Below are positions 16,807 to 26,352 of a stretch of 64,000 nucleotides of DNA, piece after piece; positions within the stretch are counted from its first letter, which is position 1; each line of letters starts with the position of its first letter. Origin of the DNA: Paraplanobispora siamensis (lineage in GTDB: Bacteria > Actinomycetota > Actinomycetes > Streptosporangiales > Streptosporangiaceae); assembly GCF_016863175.1 (NCBI RefSeq), contig NZ_BOOJ01000033.1, positions 124,001 to 188,000 on the forward strand, written 5' to 3'. The notes beneath the pieces are model-generated. The model was given only the letters and a program-made list of their open reading frames with translations. It had not been told where the DNA came from and made no database searches. Made by a program: the position numbers and the translations under genes.

Positions 16807-18399
16807 TCACGAGGTCCTGGACAGCTCGCCGGTCTCGGTGACGAGGCCGAGCCCCGGCTCGTCCTTCCAGGTGTAGGTGAGCCGGTCGTCCTTCCTGGCC
16901 AGCCAGACCGTCCCCGGAACGCAGCCGGTTTCGGCTCCCAGCGCGAAGACCAGGGTGTCCTGCTCGACGCGCTGCAAGGTGATCCGCCCGGTGCACCTGC
17001 TGCCCGGCTCGGCCCAGCCCGCGTCGCTCCTGCCCGCCTGAAGCTCGACCTCGATCCGCTTCGCCCCGGACGCGAGGGGATTGGTGGAGGTGATGCCGTC
17101 ACCGGCCCACTCCCCGGCGAAGGAGTCCGGGATCTTCGGGGCGTTCGCCGGGGGCGCGGTGCTCTCTCCCGTCTTCTCGGGTTGCGCGGAGGCGGTTTCC
17201 CCCGCGGCGTTCCCCGTGGCGTCTCCCGTCGGCCCGGCGGACGCGGACCCGGTGGCCGACATGGTCCCGCCGCCGAGGGCGTCACCGGTGCGGTCGCCGA
17301 GGACCGTCCAGGCGACGATCCCGGCGACGACCAGGGCGGACACCGCCACCAGGACCGAGCCGACCACGAGACCCCGGCGACGTCTCCGTCCCGGCCGGGT
17401 GGTGAGCGCGGAGGATCCGGGGCCCGTCCGTCCCGGGTCGGAGAGGCGGGCGCCGGCCCCCGGGGCACCGGAGGCGGCGTGGCGGGGCGGGGCGGCGGGA
17501 TGGGGGCCGGGTACGGCGTGGCCGCGGGGGTCGTGCGGGGCGCCGGTGGGGGAGGCCATCTCGCTGCCGATCCTGGCCAGGTCCTCGGTCGAGGGCGCGG
17601 TCCCCGCCCCGGGGTCTATCAGGCTGACCATCAGGGCGCGGGCCCCCGGGCGGTGGGCCGGGTCCTTGTCCAGGCAGGAGGCGATCAGTCCCCGGTAGCG
17701 GGCGGGCAGGGCCGACAGTTCGGGGTGGTGGGTCATGACGCGGTGCAGTACGGCGGGCACGGTGTCGGCGCCGAAGGGCGACCTGCCGCTCGCCGCGTAG
17801 ACCATGGTGGCCGCCCAGGCGAACACGTCGGAGGCGGGCGAGGCCTGGGAGCCGGAGATCTGCTCGGGGGACAGGTAGGCGGGGGTGCCGATCAGGCCGG
17901 AGGTCTGGGTCGCCGGGCCGTCGGCCCTGGCGATGCCGAAGTCCACCACGCGGGGGCCGTCCGGGCCGAGCAGCACGTTGGACGGCTTGAAGTCGCGGTG
18001 CACGACCCCGGCCGCGTGGATCGCCGCCAGGGCGGTGGCCGTGCCGACGACCAGGCGTTCCAGTTCGCCGCCGCGCAGCGGCCCGTGCCGGCCGACCCGC
18101 TGCTCAAGGGAGGGGCCGTCGACGAACTCGCTCACCACGTAGGGCCGGGGCCCGTCCACCGAGGCGTCCAGCACGCGCGCGGTGCAGAACGGGGCGACGC
18201 TCCCCAGGGCCGACAGCTCCCTGGTCAGCCGCCTGCGCGTCTCGGCGTCGGAGCGGAACAGCAGCTTGACCGCCACCGGCCGCCCGTCGGAGCCGTAGGC
18301 GAGGTAGACGACGCCCTGGCCGCCCTCGCCGAGCCTTCCGGCCAGCCGGAACTCACCGAGCCTGTCGGGGTCGTCGGGGGTCAGCGGAGCCGTGGGCAC
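16807..18399 (-). CDS. membrane Ser/Thr protein kinase (PknB-like catalytic domain)
   Basis: A 530-residue eukaryotic-type kinase. The glycine loop is GRLGEGGQGVVYLA (residues 20-33), the ATP lysine K45 is in VAVKLL, the catalytic loop is HRDFKPSN (D136) and the metal motif DFG is at 153-155. GTPAYLSPEQ forms the activation-segment end. A Pro/Gly-rich linker leads to one membrane helix near residues 345-365 (VVGSVLVAVSALVVAGIVA) and a 150-residue extracytoplasmic domain containing two or three cysteines but no PASTA repeat. The GTG start is supported by TAGCCT 7 nt upstream (leaderless). It is divergent from the peptidoglycan amidase and upstream of an AAA ATPase. Confidence 0.9.
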   Translation of the reverse strand: MPTAPLTPDDPDRLGEFRLAGRLGEGGQGVVYLAYGSDGRPVAVKLLFRSDAETRRRLTRELSALGSVAPFCTARVLDASVDGPRPYVVSEFVDGPSLEQRVGRHGPLRGGELERLVVGTATALAAIHAAGVVHRDFKPSNVLLGPDGPRVVDFGIARADGPATQTSGLIGTPAYLSPEQISGSQASPASDVFAWAATMVYAASGRSPFGADTVPAVLHRVMTHHPELSALPARYRGLIASCLDKDPAHRPGARALMVSLIDPGAGTAPSTEDLARIGSEMASPTGAPHDPRGHAVPGPHPAAPPRHAASGAPGAGARLSDPGRTGPGSSALTTRPGRRRRRGLVVGSVLVAVSALVVAGIVAWTVLGDRTGDALGGGTMSATGSASAGPTGDATGNAAGETASAQPEKTGESTAPPANAPKIPDSFAGEWAGDGITSTNPLASGAKRIEVELQAGRSDAGWAEPGSRCTGRITLQRVEQDTLVFALGAETGCVPGTVWLARKDDRLTYTWKDEPGLGLVTETGELSRTS

Positions 18400-18406
18400 G
18401 CGGTCA

Positions 18407-18412
18407 AGGCTA
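18407..18412 (-). promoter_or_regulatory. -10 hexamer, leaderless Ser/Thr kinase transcript
   Basis: On the minus strand TAGCCT ends 7 nt before the GTG at 18399; no Shine-Dalgarno intervenes. Confidence 0.4.
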
Positions 18413-18600
18413 GCGACACGGGCGGGAACGGGGATAGGGCTGCGGGTTTAGCTGGCCACTTCACGGAAAGTCAGCGATCGTCCGTTTCCGGAGTCGCGAC
18501 GTAGGAGCCTGGGTAAATCAATCGGTAAACCTCCCGTCACGCGCCGCGTCACCTATTACGCTCCGGTTAGCCACCATTGCTCGACCCCCTGGAGATTTTT

Positions 18601-19374
18601 GTGGCCATCGACCTCGTGTCCCGTCGTGAATGGGGTGCCCGCTCGCCGAGCGGTTCCTACTCCTCGCTCAGCTCGACGAGAGGGGTGAAGGTTCACTACA
18701 CGGGGGGACGGGTCGACCCGGCGATCGTCGGCGACCACGCGAAGTGCGTGTCGCTGGTGAAGTCCATCCAGAACCAGCACATGGACGGCAACGGATGGAT
18801 GGACATCGGCTACTCCATGATCGCTTGTCCGCATCGCAAGGTGTTCATGGGGCGCGGTCCCAAGCGCCTTCCCGCCGCCAACGGCTCCGGGCTCAACAGC
18901 GACCACTACGCGGTGCTCGGCCTGGTCGGCTCCTCCGGCCTGGTCCAGCCGAACGACGAGATGCTGCACGGCATCCTCGACGCCGTCGAATACCTCCGCG
19001 ACCGCGGCGGCGCCGGCCGGGAGATCAAGGGCCACCGTGACGGCTACGCGACCTCCTGCCCGGGCGAGGCGCTCTACGCGTGGGTGAGGCGGGGCGCGCC
19101 CCGGCCCGGCGGCGGCGGAGACCCCGATCCGCCCGAGCCCCACCCCTCCTTCCCCGGCCGGACGCTCAAGTACCCGCCGGTCATGGTCGGCGAGGACGTG
19201 CGCACCTGGCAGCAGCAGATGCGCACGCGCGGCTGGAACATCGACGTCGACGGCCTGTACGGCGCGCAGTCCCGCGAGGTCGCCCGGAAGTTCCAGCGGG
19301 AGAAGGGCCTGCCCGTGACCGGGGAGGTCGACCGCGCCACCTGGAACGCCTCCTGGGAGGAGCCCGTCACCTGA
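18601..19374 (+). CDS. PGRP/amidase_2 peptidoglycan amidase with C-terminal peptidoglycan-binding domain
   Basis: A 257-residue protein. Residues 1-165 form an N-acetylmuramoyl-L-alanine amidase of the PGRP type: zinc ligands are H in VHYTGG, and H and C in GHRDGYATSCPGE; the catalytic tyrosine is in DIGYSM. It opens with SRREWGAR, typical of PGRPs. After a Gly/Pro linker, residues 190-257 are a PG_binding_1 domain (DVDGLYGAQSREVARKFQ). No signal peptide is visible, as in phage endolysins, so export is unexplained. The GTG at 18601 follows GGAG by 6 nt; the TTG at 18577 lacks a site. Confidence 0.88.
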   Translation: MAIDLVSRREWGARSPSGSYSSLSSTRGVKVHYTGGRVDPAIVGDHAKCVSLVKSIQNQHMDGNGWMDIGYSMIACPHRKVFMGRGPKRLPAANGSGLNSDHYAVLGLVGSSGLVQPNDEMLHGILDAVEYLRDRGGAGREIKGHRDGYATSCPGEALYAWVRRGAPRPGGGGDPDPPEPHPSFPGRTLKYPPVMVGEDVRTWQQQMRTRGWNIDVDGLYGAQSREVARKFQREKGLPVTGEVDRATWNASWEEPVT

Positions 19375-19391
19375 ACGCCCGGGAACGCGCC

Positions 19392-19430
19392 AAGCGGCCC
19401 CCGAAGTAATGTTCTGGACGGGGGCCGCTT
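19392..19430. repeat. 11-bp perfect inverted repeat before mutA
   Basis: AAGCGGCCCCC (19392-19402) and GGGGGCCGCTT (19420-19430) are exact complements around a 17-nt loop. The repeat begins 17 bp after the amidase stop, and its right arm touches the candidate mutA -10. It could be an amidase terminator without a U-tract or an operator for mutA. Confidence 0.55.
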
Positions 19431-19435
19431 ACTAT
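19430..19435 (+). promoter_or_regulatory. -10 hexamer, leaderless mutA transcript
   Basis: TACTAT ends 7 nt before the mutA ATG at 19443, and the intervening bases contain no Shine-Dalgarno. The first base overlaps the right arm of the 11-bp inverted repeat. Confidence 0.45.
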
Positions 19436-19442
19436 CCGGTGC

Positions 19443-21302
19443 ATGACCGTGCCGCCCGAGGAGCCCCGACCGGCCGCAGCGTCCCCGTCGCCCGCCTCCT
19501 CTCCGCCGTTCCCGTCGGCCACGCGCGAGCAGTGGCGGGAGCTGGCGCTGGGAGTGCTGCGCAAGTCCGGGGTGGAGGCCCCCACTCCGGAGGAGGCGCT
19601 GGCCTCGGTCACCTATGACGGGGTGACCGTCGCGCCGCTCTACGATCTGTCCGACCTGCCGGGCGACCCCGGCCTGCCGGGCCTGGCGCCCCACACGCGC
19701 GGCTCCCGCCCGGTGGCCGGCGGCTGGGACGTACGGCAGCGCCACGAGGTGCCCGACCCCGAGGCCGTCCTCGCCGACCTGGAGAGCGGGGTCACCTCGC
19801 TCTGGCTCGCCCTGGAGCCGCAGGACCTGCCGAAGGTGCTGGAGCGGGTCCACCTGGAGCTCATCTCGGTGACGCTGGAGGCGGGCGGGCGCACCCGCGA
19901 GGCCGCCGAGGCCCTGTTCGCGCTCGCGGCCCGCAGGGCGGGGCCGGCCGAGAAGGCCTCCACCGCCCTCACCGCCGCCCTCGGCGCCGATCCCCTGGGC
20001 CTGCGTGCCCGCACCGGCGCGCCCGCGGGGCCCGTGGAGCTCGCGGAGGCGGTGGAGCTGGCCCGCAGGTGCGTGGCGGAGTTCCCGGGGGTGCGGGCGA
20101 TGGTCGTGGACGCGACGCCGTACCACGACGCGGGCGGGAGCGACGCCGAGGAGCTGGGCTGCTCGATCGCCGCCGGTGTCGCCTACCTGCGGGCGCTGAC
20201 GGACGGCGGGCTCACCCCGGAGCAGGCGTTCGGGCAGCTGGAGTTCCGCTACGCCGCCACCGCCGACCAGTTCCTCACCGTCGCCAAGCTCCGCGCGGCG
20301 CGCCGGCTCTGGGCGCGGGTGGCCGAGGTCTGCGGAGTGGACGGGGCGGGGCAGGCGCAGCACGCGGTGACCAGTTCGGCCATGATGACGGCCAGGGACC
20401 CGTGGGTGAACATGCTCCGCACCACCCTGGCCTGCTTCGCCGCCGGGGTCGGCGGCGCCGACGCGGTGACCGTCCAGCCGTTCGACACCCGGCTCGGCCT
20501 GCCCGACGCCTTCTCCCGCCGGATCGCGCGCAACACCCACTCGCTGCTGGTGGAGGAGGCGCACGTCGCCCGGGTGACCGACCCGGCGGGCGGCTCCTTC
20601 TACGTCGAGCGGCTCACCGAGGACCTCGCGGGCCGGGCCTGGGAGTGGTTCCGGGAGATCGAGCGCGCGGGCGGCATGGCCGCGGCCCTGGACTCGGGCC
20701 TGGTCGCCGGCCGCCTGGCCGGCACCCGCGAGCGGCGGATGGCCAACATCGCCCACCGCCGCGACCCCATCACCGGCGTCAGCGAGTTCCCCGACCTCAA
20801 CGAGCGGATCCCGGTACGGGCGCCCCGGCCGGACACGGCGGCGGGGGAGAGCGGGCGGACCGGCGACGGGCTGCCGCGGATCGCCTACGCGCAGGACTTC
20901 GAGGCGCTGCGAGACCTGGCCGACGCGCAGGAGACCCGGCCGAGCGTCTTCCTGGCGACCATCGGCCCGGTGGCCGCGCACACGGCCCGGGCCTCGTTCG
21001 CGGCCAACCTGTTCCAGGCCGGGGGCATCGCCACCGTCCTGTCCGGACCGGAGACCGATCCGGAGCGGATCGCCGCCGCGTTCACCGCGAGCGGCACGCC
21101 GGTCGCGTGCCTGTGCTCCAGCGACCGGCTGTACGGCGAGCACGCCGAGGCCGTGGCCGCGGCGCTGCGCGCGGCCGGGGCGCGGAAGGTGTGGCTGGCG
21201 GGGAAGGGATCCTACGGGGGAGTGGACGCCACGATCTTCGCCGGGTGCGACGCCCTCGCCGTGCTCCGCGAGACCTTCGACGACCTGGAGGTGACCCGGT
21301 GA
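19443..21302 (+). CDS. mutA: methylmalonyl-CoA mutase small (beta) subunit
   Basis: A 619-residue non-catalytic subunit of the heterodimeric, B12-dependent mutase that interconverts methylmalonyl-CoA and succinyl-CoA. It keeps the TIM-barrel pattern of the family ([54 protein letters not shown]). The C-terminal flavodoxin-like domain lacks the cobalamin DxHxxG, as expected for MutA. An Ala/Pro-rich N-terminal tail of about 25 residues precedes the conserved region. The stop overlaps the mutB GTG by 4 bp, matching the 1:1 complex. Transcription appears leaderless. Confidence 0.95.
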   Translation: MTVPPEEPRPAAASPSPASSPPFPSATREQWRELALGVLRKSGVEAPTPEEALASVTYDGVTVAPLYDLSDLPGDPGLPGLAPHTRGSRPVAGGWDVRQRHEVPDPEAVLADLESGVTSLWLALEPQDLPKVLERVHLELISVTLEAGGRTREAAEALFALAARRAGPAEKASTALTAALGADPLGLRARTGAPAGPVELAEAVELARRCVAEFPGVRAMVVDATPYHDAGGSDAEELGCSIAAGVAYLRALTDGGLTPEQAFGQLEFRYAATADQFLTVAKLRAARRLWARVAEVCGVDGAGQAQHAVTSSAMMTARDPWVNMLRTTLACFAAGVGGADAVTVQPFDTRLGLPDAFSRRIARNTHSLLVEEAHVARVTDPAGGSFYVERLTEDLAGRAWEWFREIERAGGMAAALDSGLVAGRLAGTRERRMANIAHRRDPITGVSEFPDLNERIPVRAPRPDTAAGESGRTGDGLPRIAYAQDFEALRDLADAQETRPSVFLATIGPVAAHTARASFAANLFQAGGIATVLSGPETDPERIAAAFTASGTPVACLCSSDRLYGEHAEAVAAALRAAGARKVWLAGKGSYGGVDATIFAGCDALAVLRETFDDLEVTR

Positions 21303-23506
21303 TTCCGGATTTTTCGGGAATTGAGCTGGGCGGCCGGACGGACGCCGTACCGGGCGATCCGGACCGGTGGGCGCGGGCCGTACGGGAGGAGACCGGTCAC
21401 GGCCCCGGCGATCTGGTGTGGGACACCCCGGAGGGGATCGCGGTCAAGCCGCTCTACACGGCCGCCGACATCGCCGATCTGGACTTCCCGCACACCTATC
21501 CGGGCGCGGTGCCGTACCTGCGCGGGCCGTACCCGACGATGTACGTCAACCAGCCGTGGACCATCCGGCAGTACGCCGGGTTCTCCACCGCCGAGGAGTC
21601 CAACGCCTTCTACCGGCGCAACCTGGCCGCCGGGCAGAAGGGCCTGTCGGTCGCCTTCGACCTGGCCACCCACCGGGGCTACGACTCCGACCACCCGCGC
21701 GTGGCCGGCGACGTCGGCATGGCGGGCGTGGCGATCGACTCGATCTACGACATGCGGCAGCTGTTCGACGGGATCCCCCTGGACAGGATGAGCGTGTCGA
21801 TGACCATGAACGGCGCGGTGCTGCCGATCCTGGCGCTGTACATCGTGGCCGCCGAGGAGCAGGGGGTGGCGCCCGAGCAGCTGGCCGGGACCATCCAGAA
21901 CGACATCCTCAAGGAGTTCATGGTCCGCAACACCTACATCTACCCGCCGGGGCCGTCGATGCGGATCATCTCCGACATCTTCGCCTTCACCAGCGAGCGG
22001 ATGCCGAAGTTCAACTCGATCTCGATCTCCGGGTACCACATCCAGGAGGCCGGGGCCACGTGCGACCTGGAGCTGGCCTACACCCTCGCCGACGGCGTGG
22101 AGTACCTGCGGGCGGGCGTCGAGGCCGGGCTGGACGTCGACCGGTTCGCGCCGCGCCTGTCGTTCTTCTGGTGCATCGGCATGAACTTCTTCATGGAGGT
22201 CGCCAAACTGCGGGCCGCCCGCCTGCTGTGGTCGGAGCTGGTGGCGGGGTTCGGCGCGAAGAACCCCAAGTCGCTGTCGCTGCGCACCCACTCCCAGACC
22301 TCCGGCTGGTCGCTCACCGCGCAGGACGTGTTCAACAACGTGGTGCGCACCTGCGTCGAGGCGATGGCCGCCACCCAGGGCCACACCCAGTCGCTGCACA
22401 CCAACGCCCTGGACGAGGCGCTGGCGCTGCCCACCGACTTCTCCGCGCGCATCGCCCGCAACACCCAGCTGCTGCTGCAGCAGGAGTCGGGCACCTGCCG
22501 GGTGATCGATCCGTGGGGCGGCTCCTACTACGTCGAGCGGCTCACCCACGAGCTGGCCGCCAAGGCGCGGGCGCACATCGAGGAGGTCGAGGCGGCCGGC
22601 GGCATGGCCAGGGCCATCGACGCCGGGCTGCCCAAGCTCCGCATCGAGGAGGCCGCCGCCCGCACCCAGGCGCGCATCGACTCGGGACGGCAGCCGGTCA
22701 TCGGCGTCAACAAGTACCGCCCCGACGCCGACGAGCCGATCGAGGTGCTCAAGGTCGACAACACCGCCGTGCGGGCCAGCCAGCTGGACAAGCTGCGCCG
22801 GCTGCGCGCCGAGCGCGACCCGCGCGCGGTGGAGGAGGCGCTCGCAGCCCTGACGAAGGCCGCCGACGCCGCGGTGAACGGCACCCGCGCGCCCGGCCTG
22901 GAGCAGAACCTGCTCGCGCTGGCCGTGGACGCGGCCCGGGCCAAGGCCACGGTCGGGGAGATCTCCGACGCGCTGGAGAAGGTCTTCGGGCGGCACGCCG
23001 GCCAGATCCGTACGATCTCCGGGGTGTACCGCGAGGAGGTGGGGTCCGGCGTGGACGAGGTCCGTACGGCGTGCGCCGCGTTCGAGCGGGCCGAAGGGCG
23101 CCGCCCGCGCATCCTGGTGGCCAAGATGGGCCAGGACGGCCACGACCGGGGCCAGAAGGTGATCGCCACGGCCTTCGCCGACCTCGGCTTCGACGTCGAC
23201 GTCGGCCCGCTGTTCCAGACGCCCGAGGAGGTCGCCCGCCAGGCGGTCGAGGCCGACGTGCACGTGGTCGGCGTCTCCTCGCTGGCGGCCGGGCACCTGA
23301 CCCTGGTGCCCGCGCTGAGGCGGGCCCTGGCCGACCTGGACGCCGAGGACATCATGATCGTCGTCGGCGGCGTCATCCCGCCGGGCGACGTCGAGGAGCT
23401 GCGCGCGGCCGGGGCCTCGGCGGTCTTCCCGCCGGGCACCGTGATCGCCGAGGCAGCCCTGGGCCTGCTGGCGGAGCTGTCGGCCCGGCTGGGTCATGAG
23501 TCCTGA
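21299..23506 (+). CDS. mutB: methylmalonyl-CoA mutase large (alpha) subunit
   Basis: A 735-residue catalytic subunit of adenosylcobalamin-dependent methylmalonyl-CoA mutase. The substrate barrel (residues 30-400) includes the family signature beginning [15 protein letters not shown]. The C-terminal B12 domain carries the base-on-displacing motif DGHDRG in [13 protein letters not shown], plus GVIPPGD near the end. The GTG at 21299 gives the classic start [11 protein letters not shown] and follows GGAGG with 5 nt spacing; it overlaps the mutA stop (GTGA). The enzyme supplies or consumes methylmalonyl-CoA, important for odd-chain catabolism and polyketide precursor supply. Confidence 0.97.
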   Translation: MIPDFSGIELGGRTDAVPGDPDRWARAVREETGHGPGDLVWDTPEGIAVKPLYTAADIADLDFPHTYPGAVPYLRGPYPTMYVNQPWTIRQYAGFSTAEESNAFYRRNLAAGQKGLSVAFDLATHRGYDSDHPRVAGDVGMAGVAIDSIYDMRQLFDGIPLDRMSVSMTMNGAVLPILALYIVAAEEQGVAPEQLAGTIQNDILKEFMVRNTYIYPPGPSMRIISDIFAFTSERMPKFNSISISGYHIQEAGATCDLELAYTLADGVEYLRAGVEAGLDVDRFAPRLSFFWCIGMNFFMEVAKLRAARLLWSELVAGFGAKNPKSLSLRTHSQTSGWSLTAQDVFNNVVRTCVEAMAATQGHTQSLHTNALDEALALPTDFSARIARNTQLLLQQESGTCRVIDPWGGSYYVERLTHELAAKARAHIEEVEAAGGMARAIDAGLPKLRIEEAAARTQARIDSGRQPVIGVNKYRPDADEPIEVLKVDNTAVRASQLDKLRRLRAERDPRAVEEALAALTKAADAAVNGTRAPGLEQNLLALAVDAARAKATVGEISDALEKVFGRHAGQIRTISGVYREEVGSGVDEVRTACAAFERAEGRRPRILVAKMGQDGHDRGQKVIATAFADLGFDVDVGPLFQTPEEVARQAVEADVHVVGVSSLAAGHLTLVPALRRALADLDAEDIMIVVGGVIPPGDVEELRAAGASAVFPPGTVIAEAALGLLAELSARLGHES

Positions 23507-23550
23507 GGCCGCGTGCGGTGAGGCCGTACGCCGTGACGGGGTCCTGAGCC

Positions 23551-24555
23551 GTGAGCACTCTTGAGGACTACGTCCGGGGGGTGCGCTCGGGCTCCCGGCG
23601 CTGGATCGGCCGGGCCGTCACCCTCGTGGAGTCCACCAGGGCCGACCACCGGGAGCTGGCGCAGCGGCTGCTCGTCGAGCTGACCCCGCTGGCCGGCCGG
23701 GCCCGCCGGGTGGGCGTCTCCGGCGTGCCCGGCGTGGGCAAGTCCACGTTCATCGACGCGCTCGGCACCCTGCTGACGGGGGAGGGCCACCGGGTGGCGG
23801 TGCTCGCGGTGGACCCCTCCTCCACCCGGACCGGCGGCAGCGTGCTGGGCGACAAGACCCGGATGGCCCGGCTGGCGGTCGACGACAACGCCTTCATCCG
23901 GCCCTCGCCCACCTCCGGCACCCTCGGCGGGGTCGCCAAGGCGACCCGGGAGGCCATGGTCGTCGTCGAGGCGGCCGGCTACGACGTCGTCCTGGTGGAG
24001 ACCGTGGGCGTCGGGCAGTCGGAGACCGCCGTGGCGGACATGGTGGACACCTTCCTGCTGCTGGCGCTGGCCAGGACCGGCGACCAGCTCCAGGGCATCA
24101 AGAAGGGCGTGCTGGAGCTGGCCGACGTGATCGCGGTCAACAAGGCCGACGGCCCGCACGAGATGGACGCCCGCCGGGCCGCCAGGGAACTGGCCGGGGC
24201 GCTGCGGCTGCTGCGCTCGGAGCGGGCGGTGCCGGTGCTGACGTGCAGCGGGCGGGAGGGCGCCGGGCTGGAGGAGCTGTGGCGGCAGATCGTCGCGCAC
24301 CGCGACGCCCTGGAGGCCTCCGGCGAGCTGGCCGACAAGAGGCGGCGCCAGCAGGTCGGCTGGACCTGGTCCATGGTCACCGACCGGCTCCTGCGGCGGC
24401 TGCACGACCATCCGGCGGTGGCGGCGGCCGCCGCCGAGGCCGAGCGCGGGGTCCTCGACGGCACGCTCACGCCCGCCCTGGCCGCCGACCGCATCCTCGC
24501 GGCTTTCCTGCGGGAGGGCGGATCCCCGCAACAGCTCGGCCGTCACGCCGGGTGA
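23551..24555 (+). CDS. meaB: methylmalonyl-CoA mutase-associated GTPase MeaB
   Basis: A 334-residue G3E-family GTPase that loads and protects the B12 cofactor of MutAB. Walker A is GVSGVPGVGKST (about residues 55-66), the switch region includes DPSSTRTGGSVLGDKTRM, G3 is VETVGVGQSE and the base-recognition motif is NKAD near residue 197. The C-terminal arm used for dimerisation is present. It follows mutB by 44 bp on the same strand, completing the usual mutA-mutB-meaB order. The GTG start has only a weak upstream purine stretch. Confidence 0.95.
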   Translation: MSTLEDYVRGVRSGSRRWIGRAVTLVESTRADHRELAQRLLVELTPLAGRARRVGVSGVPGVGKSTFIDALGTLLTGEGHRVAVLAVDPSSTRTGGSVLGDKTRMARLAVDDNAFIRPSPTSGTLGGVAKATREAMVVVEAAGYDVVLVETVGVGQSETAVADMVDTFLLLALARTGDQLQGIKKGVLELADVIAVNKADGPHEMDARRAARELAGALRLLRSERAVPVLTCSGREGAGLEELWRQIVAHRDALEASGELADKRRRQQVGWTWSMVTDRLLRRLHDHPAVAAAAAEAERGVLDGTLTPALAADRILAAFLREGGSPQQLGRHAG

Positions 24556-24933
24556 CCGTACCGGAGAATCCGGAAAGTCCCTTCGCGGAACTCTCGTTAA
24601 CTTAGCGTTAACAGTGCTGTTTGTCCGGATGTAGAGATAATTCGGATTGGATGCGAGCTTGATCACGACTAGTGGATCATGTGATACTTCATCCGGAGAA
24701 AATGCGAATGCTGTGATGCGATGCGTTTTTAGCGTGTAACGCCCCTAAGGGGTGTACGGCGAAGCCCGGGAACGTCCGGGGGACCGGCGGCCGATCGGTC
24801 CTGACCCGTTCCCGGGTGGAGAAGGGGCACGGAGCGGTGTCCCGGTTCCCGGTGTGCCGTCCCGCCCGCGTGGCCACGCGGACGGTGTTCCGCGCTGCGC
24901 GGATTCGCTCACGCGAGGTGGGAGACGCTTGGC
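24556..24933. promoter_or_regulatory. AT-rich intergenic control region before the diterpene cassette
   Basis: A 378-bp gene-free stretch, the longest in the window. About 150 bp (24590-24745) is far more AT-rich than the surroundings. It contains two GTTAAC palindromes exactly 11 bp apart (24596-24601 and 24607-24612), each inside CGTTAAC. A weak promoter-like pair TTGATC (24659-24664) and GATACT (24683-24688) is spaced 18 bp. This is the likely site of cassette control; the regulator is unknown. Confidence 0.45.
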
Positions 24934-26352
24934 ATGGCGATCGACGTGGGGGCCGGATCCGTCCGGCGGGTGAGGTCCATCCCTATGCGCAGGACCGTGC
25001 GCAGGCTCATGCACGACCCGGCGGGCGCGCTGCTGGAGTTCGCGCGGGAGGCCGAGGGCCAGGTCGTCCGGCTGAATCTCGGCCCGTTCCGGCCCTACCT
25101 GGTGACCCACCCCGACCACGTCCAGCAGGTGATGCGCCTGGAGTGGACGAACTACCAGCGGGTGGGGATGTTCTGGCGGCCGCTGGAGCGGCTGTTCGGC
25201 CACGGCATCATGAGTGACGGCGAACACTGGCGCACCAGCCGGGCGATCCTGCAGCCCCTGTTCACCACGAGGTACATCGCCACGCTCGCCGAGGAGATGG
25301 CCGCCCGCGTGGCCGGGCGCATCGAGGAGTGGGACGAGCACGCCCGGACCGGGCGGGACATCGACGCCACCACCGAGATGTCGGGCATCATCACCTACAT
25401 CGTCAACCGGGTGCTGTTCGGGGACAAGCTGAGCCGGCAGGACGCCGAGCGCATCATCCCCGCCATCGACCTGGTGTCCCACTCGCTCGTCTACCGCTTC
25501 CTCATGCCGTTCATGCCCTACTTCATCAGGATCCCGCGTGACCGGGCCTGCCTGAGGGGCATCAAGCAGATCGACGACGTGGTGTACCCGGTCGTTCGCG
25601 AGGCGATGGCCCACCCCGACGACAACCTCGACATCGTCTCCGTGCTCTGCCGCTTCACCGACGAGAACGGCGAGCGGCTCACCGCCAAGCAGATCCGCGA
25701 CGCCCTGGTGAGCGTGTACACCGCCGCGTCGGAGACCACCGCGATGATCCTCACCTGGCTGTGGCTGCTGCTGGACGGGCACCCGGACATCGCGGCCCGG
25801 CTCCAGGCGGAGATCGACGAGGTGGTGGGGGACGGGCCCGCCCGCGCCGAGCATGTCCCGCAGCTCGCCTACACGCGGATGGTCCTGCTGGAATCCTTGC
25901 GGCTGTACCCGTCGGGCTGGCTGGTGCCCCGGCACGTCATGGAGGACGCGGAGATCGGCGGTGTGCGGATCAAACGCGGTTCGACGGTGCTGATCACTCC
26001 CTACGCCACGCAGCGGCTGGAGGAGTTCTGGGAGCGCCCCGACGAGTTCGACCCCGAGCGGTTCGCATCGGAGAAGACCGCAGGCGGGGAGCGCCGGCAC
26101 CGCTATTCCTACTTCCCCTTCGGCGGCGGCCCGCACAAGTGCCTGGGCGAGCACCTGTTCTACGTCGAGGCGCCGCTCATCGTGGCCTCCATCCTCAGCC
26201 GCTTCCGCCTGTCGGTGCGTACTCCGGGGCCGTACACCGTGGCCTGGGCCGCCTCGCTGCGCCCCAAGGGAAGGATCGAGCTGGGCGTGTCCTTCGCCCG
26301 GCGCGGCCGGAGCGCCGTGGCCGGACACGATCGGAGCGCGGTCGCCCGATGA
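24934..26352 (+). CDS. cytochrome P450 of the diterpene cassette
   Basis: A 472-residue P450, longer than typical soluble bacterial P450s of about 400 and closer to the CYP102/CYP4-like layout. Heme ligand C403 sits in FPFGGGPHKCLGEH, the ExxR pair is E320-R323 (ESLR), and the I-helix reads YTAASETTA with the acid-Thr pair. No membrane anchor is obvious. The ATG at 24934 follows a GGAG-containing stretch (GGTGGGAGACGC). It overlaps the next gene by ATGA, so it is translated with the two cyclases and presumably oxidises their diterpene product (inference). Redox partners are not encoded nearby. Confidence 0.92.
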   Translation: MAIDVGAGSVRRVRSIPMRRTVRRLMHDPAGALLEFAREAEGQVVRLNLGPFRPYLVTHPDHVQQVMRLEWTNYQRVGMFWRPLERLFGHGIMSDGEHWRTSRAILQPLFTTRYIATLAEEMAARVAGRIEEWDEHARTGRDIDATTEMSGIITYIVNRVLFGDKLSRQDAERIIPAIDLVSHSLVYRFLMPFMPYFIRIPRDRACLRGIKQIDDVVYPVVREAMAHPDDNLDIVSVLCRFTDENGERLTAKQIRDALVSVYTAASETTAMILTWLWLLLDGHPDIAARLQAEIDEVVGDGPARAEHVPQLAYTRMVLLESLRLYPSGWLVPRHVMEDAEIGGVRIKRGSTVLITPYATQRLEEFWERPDEFDPERFASEKTAGGERRHRYSYFPFGGGPHKCLGEHLFYVEAPLIVASILSRFRLSVRTPGPYTVAWAASLRPKGRIELGVSFARRGRSAVAGHDRSAVAR

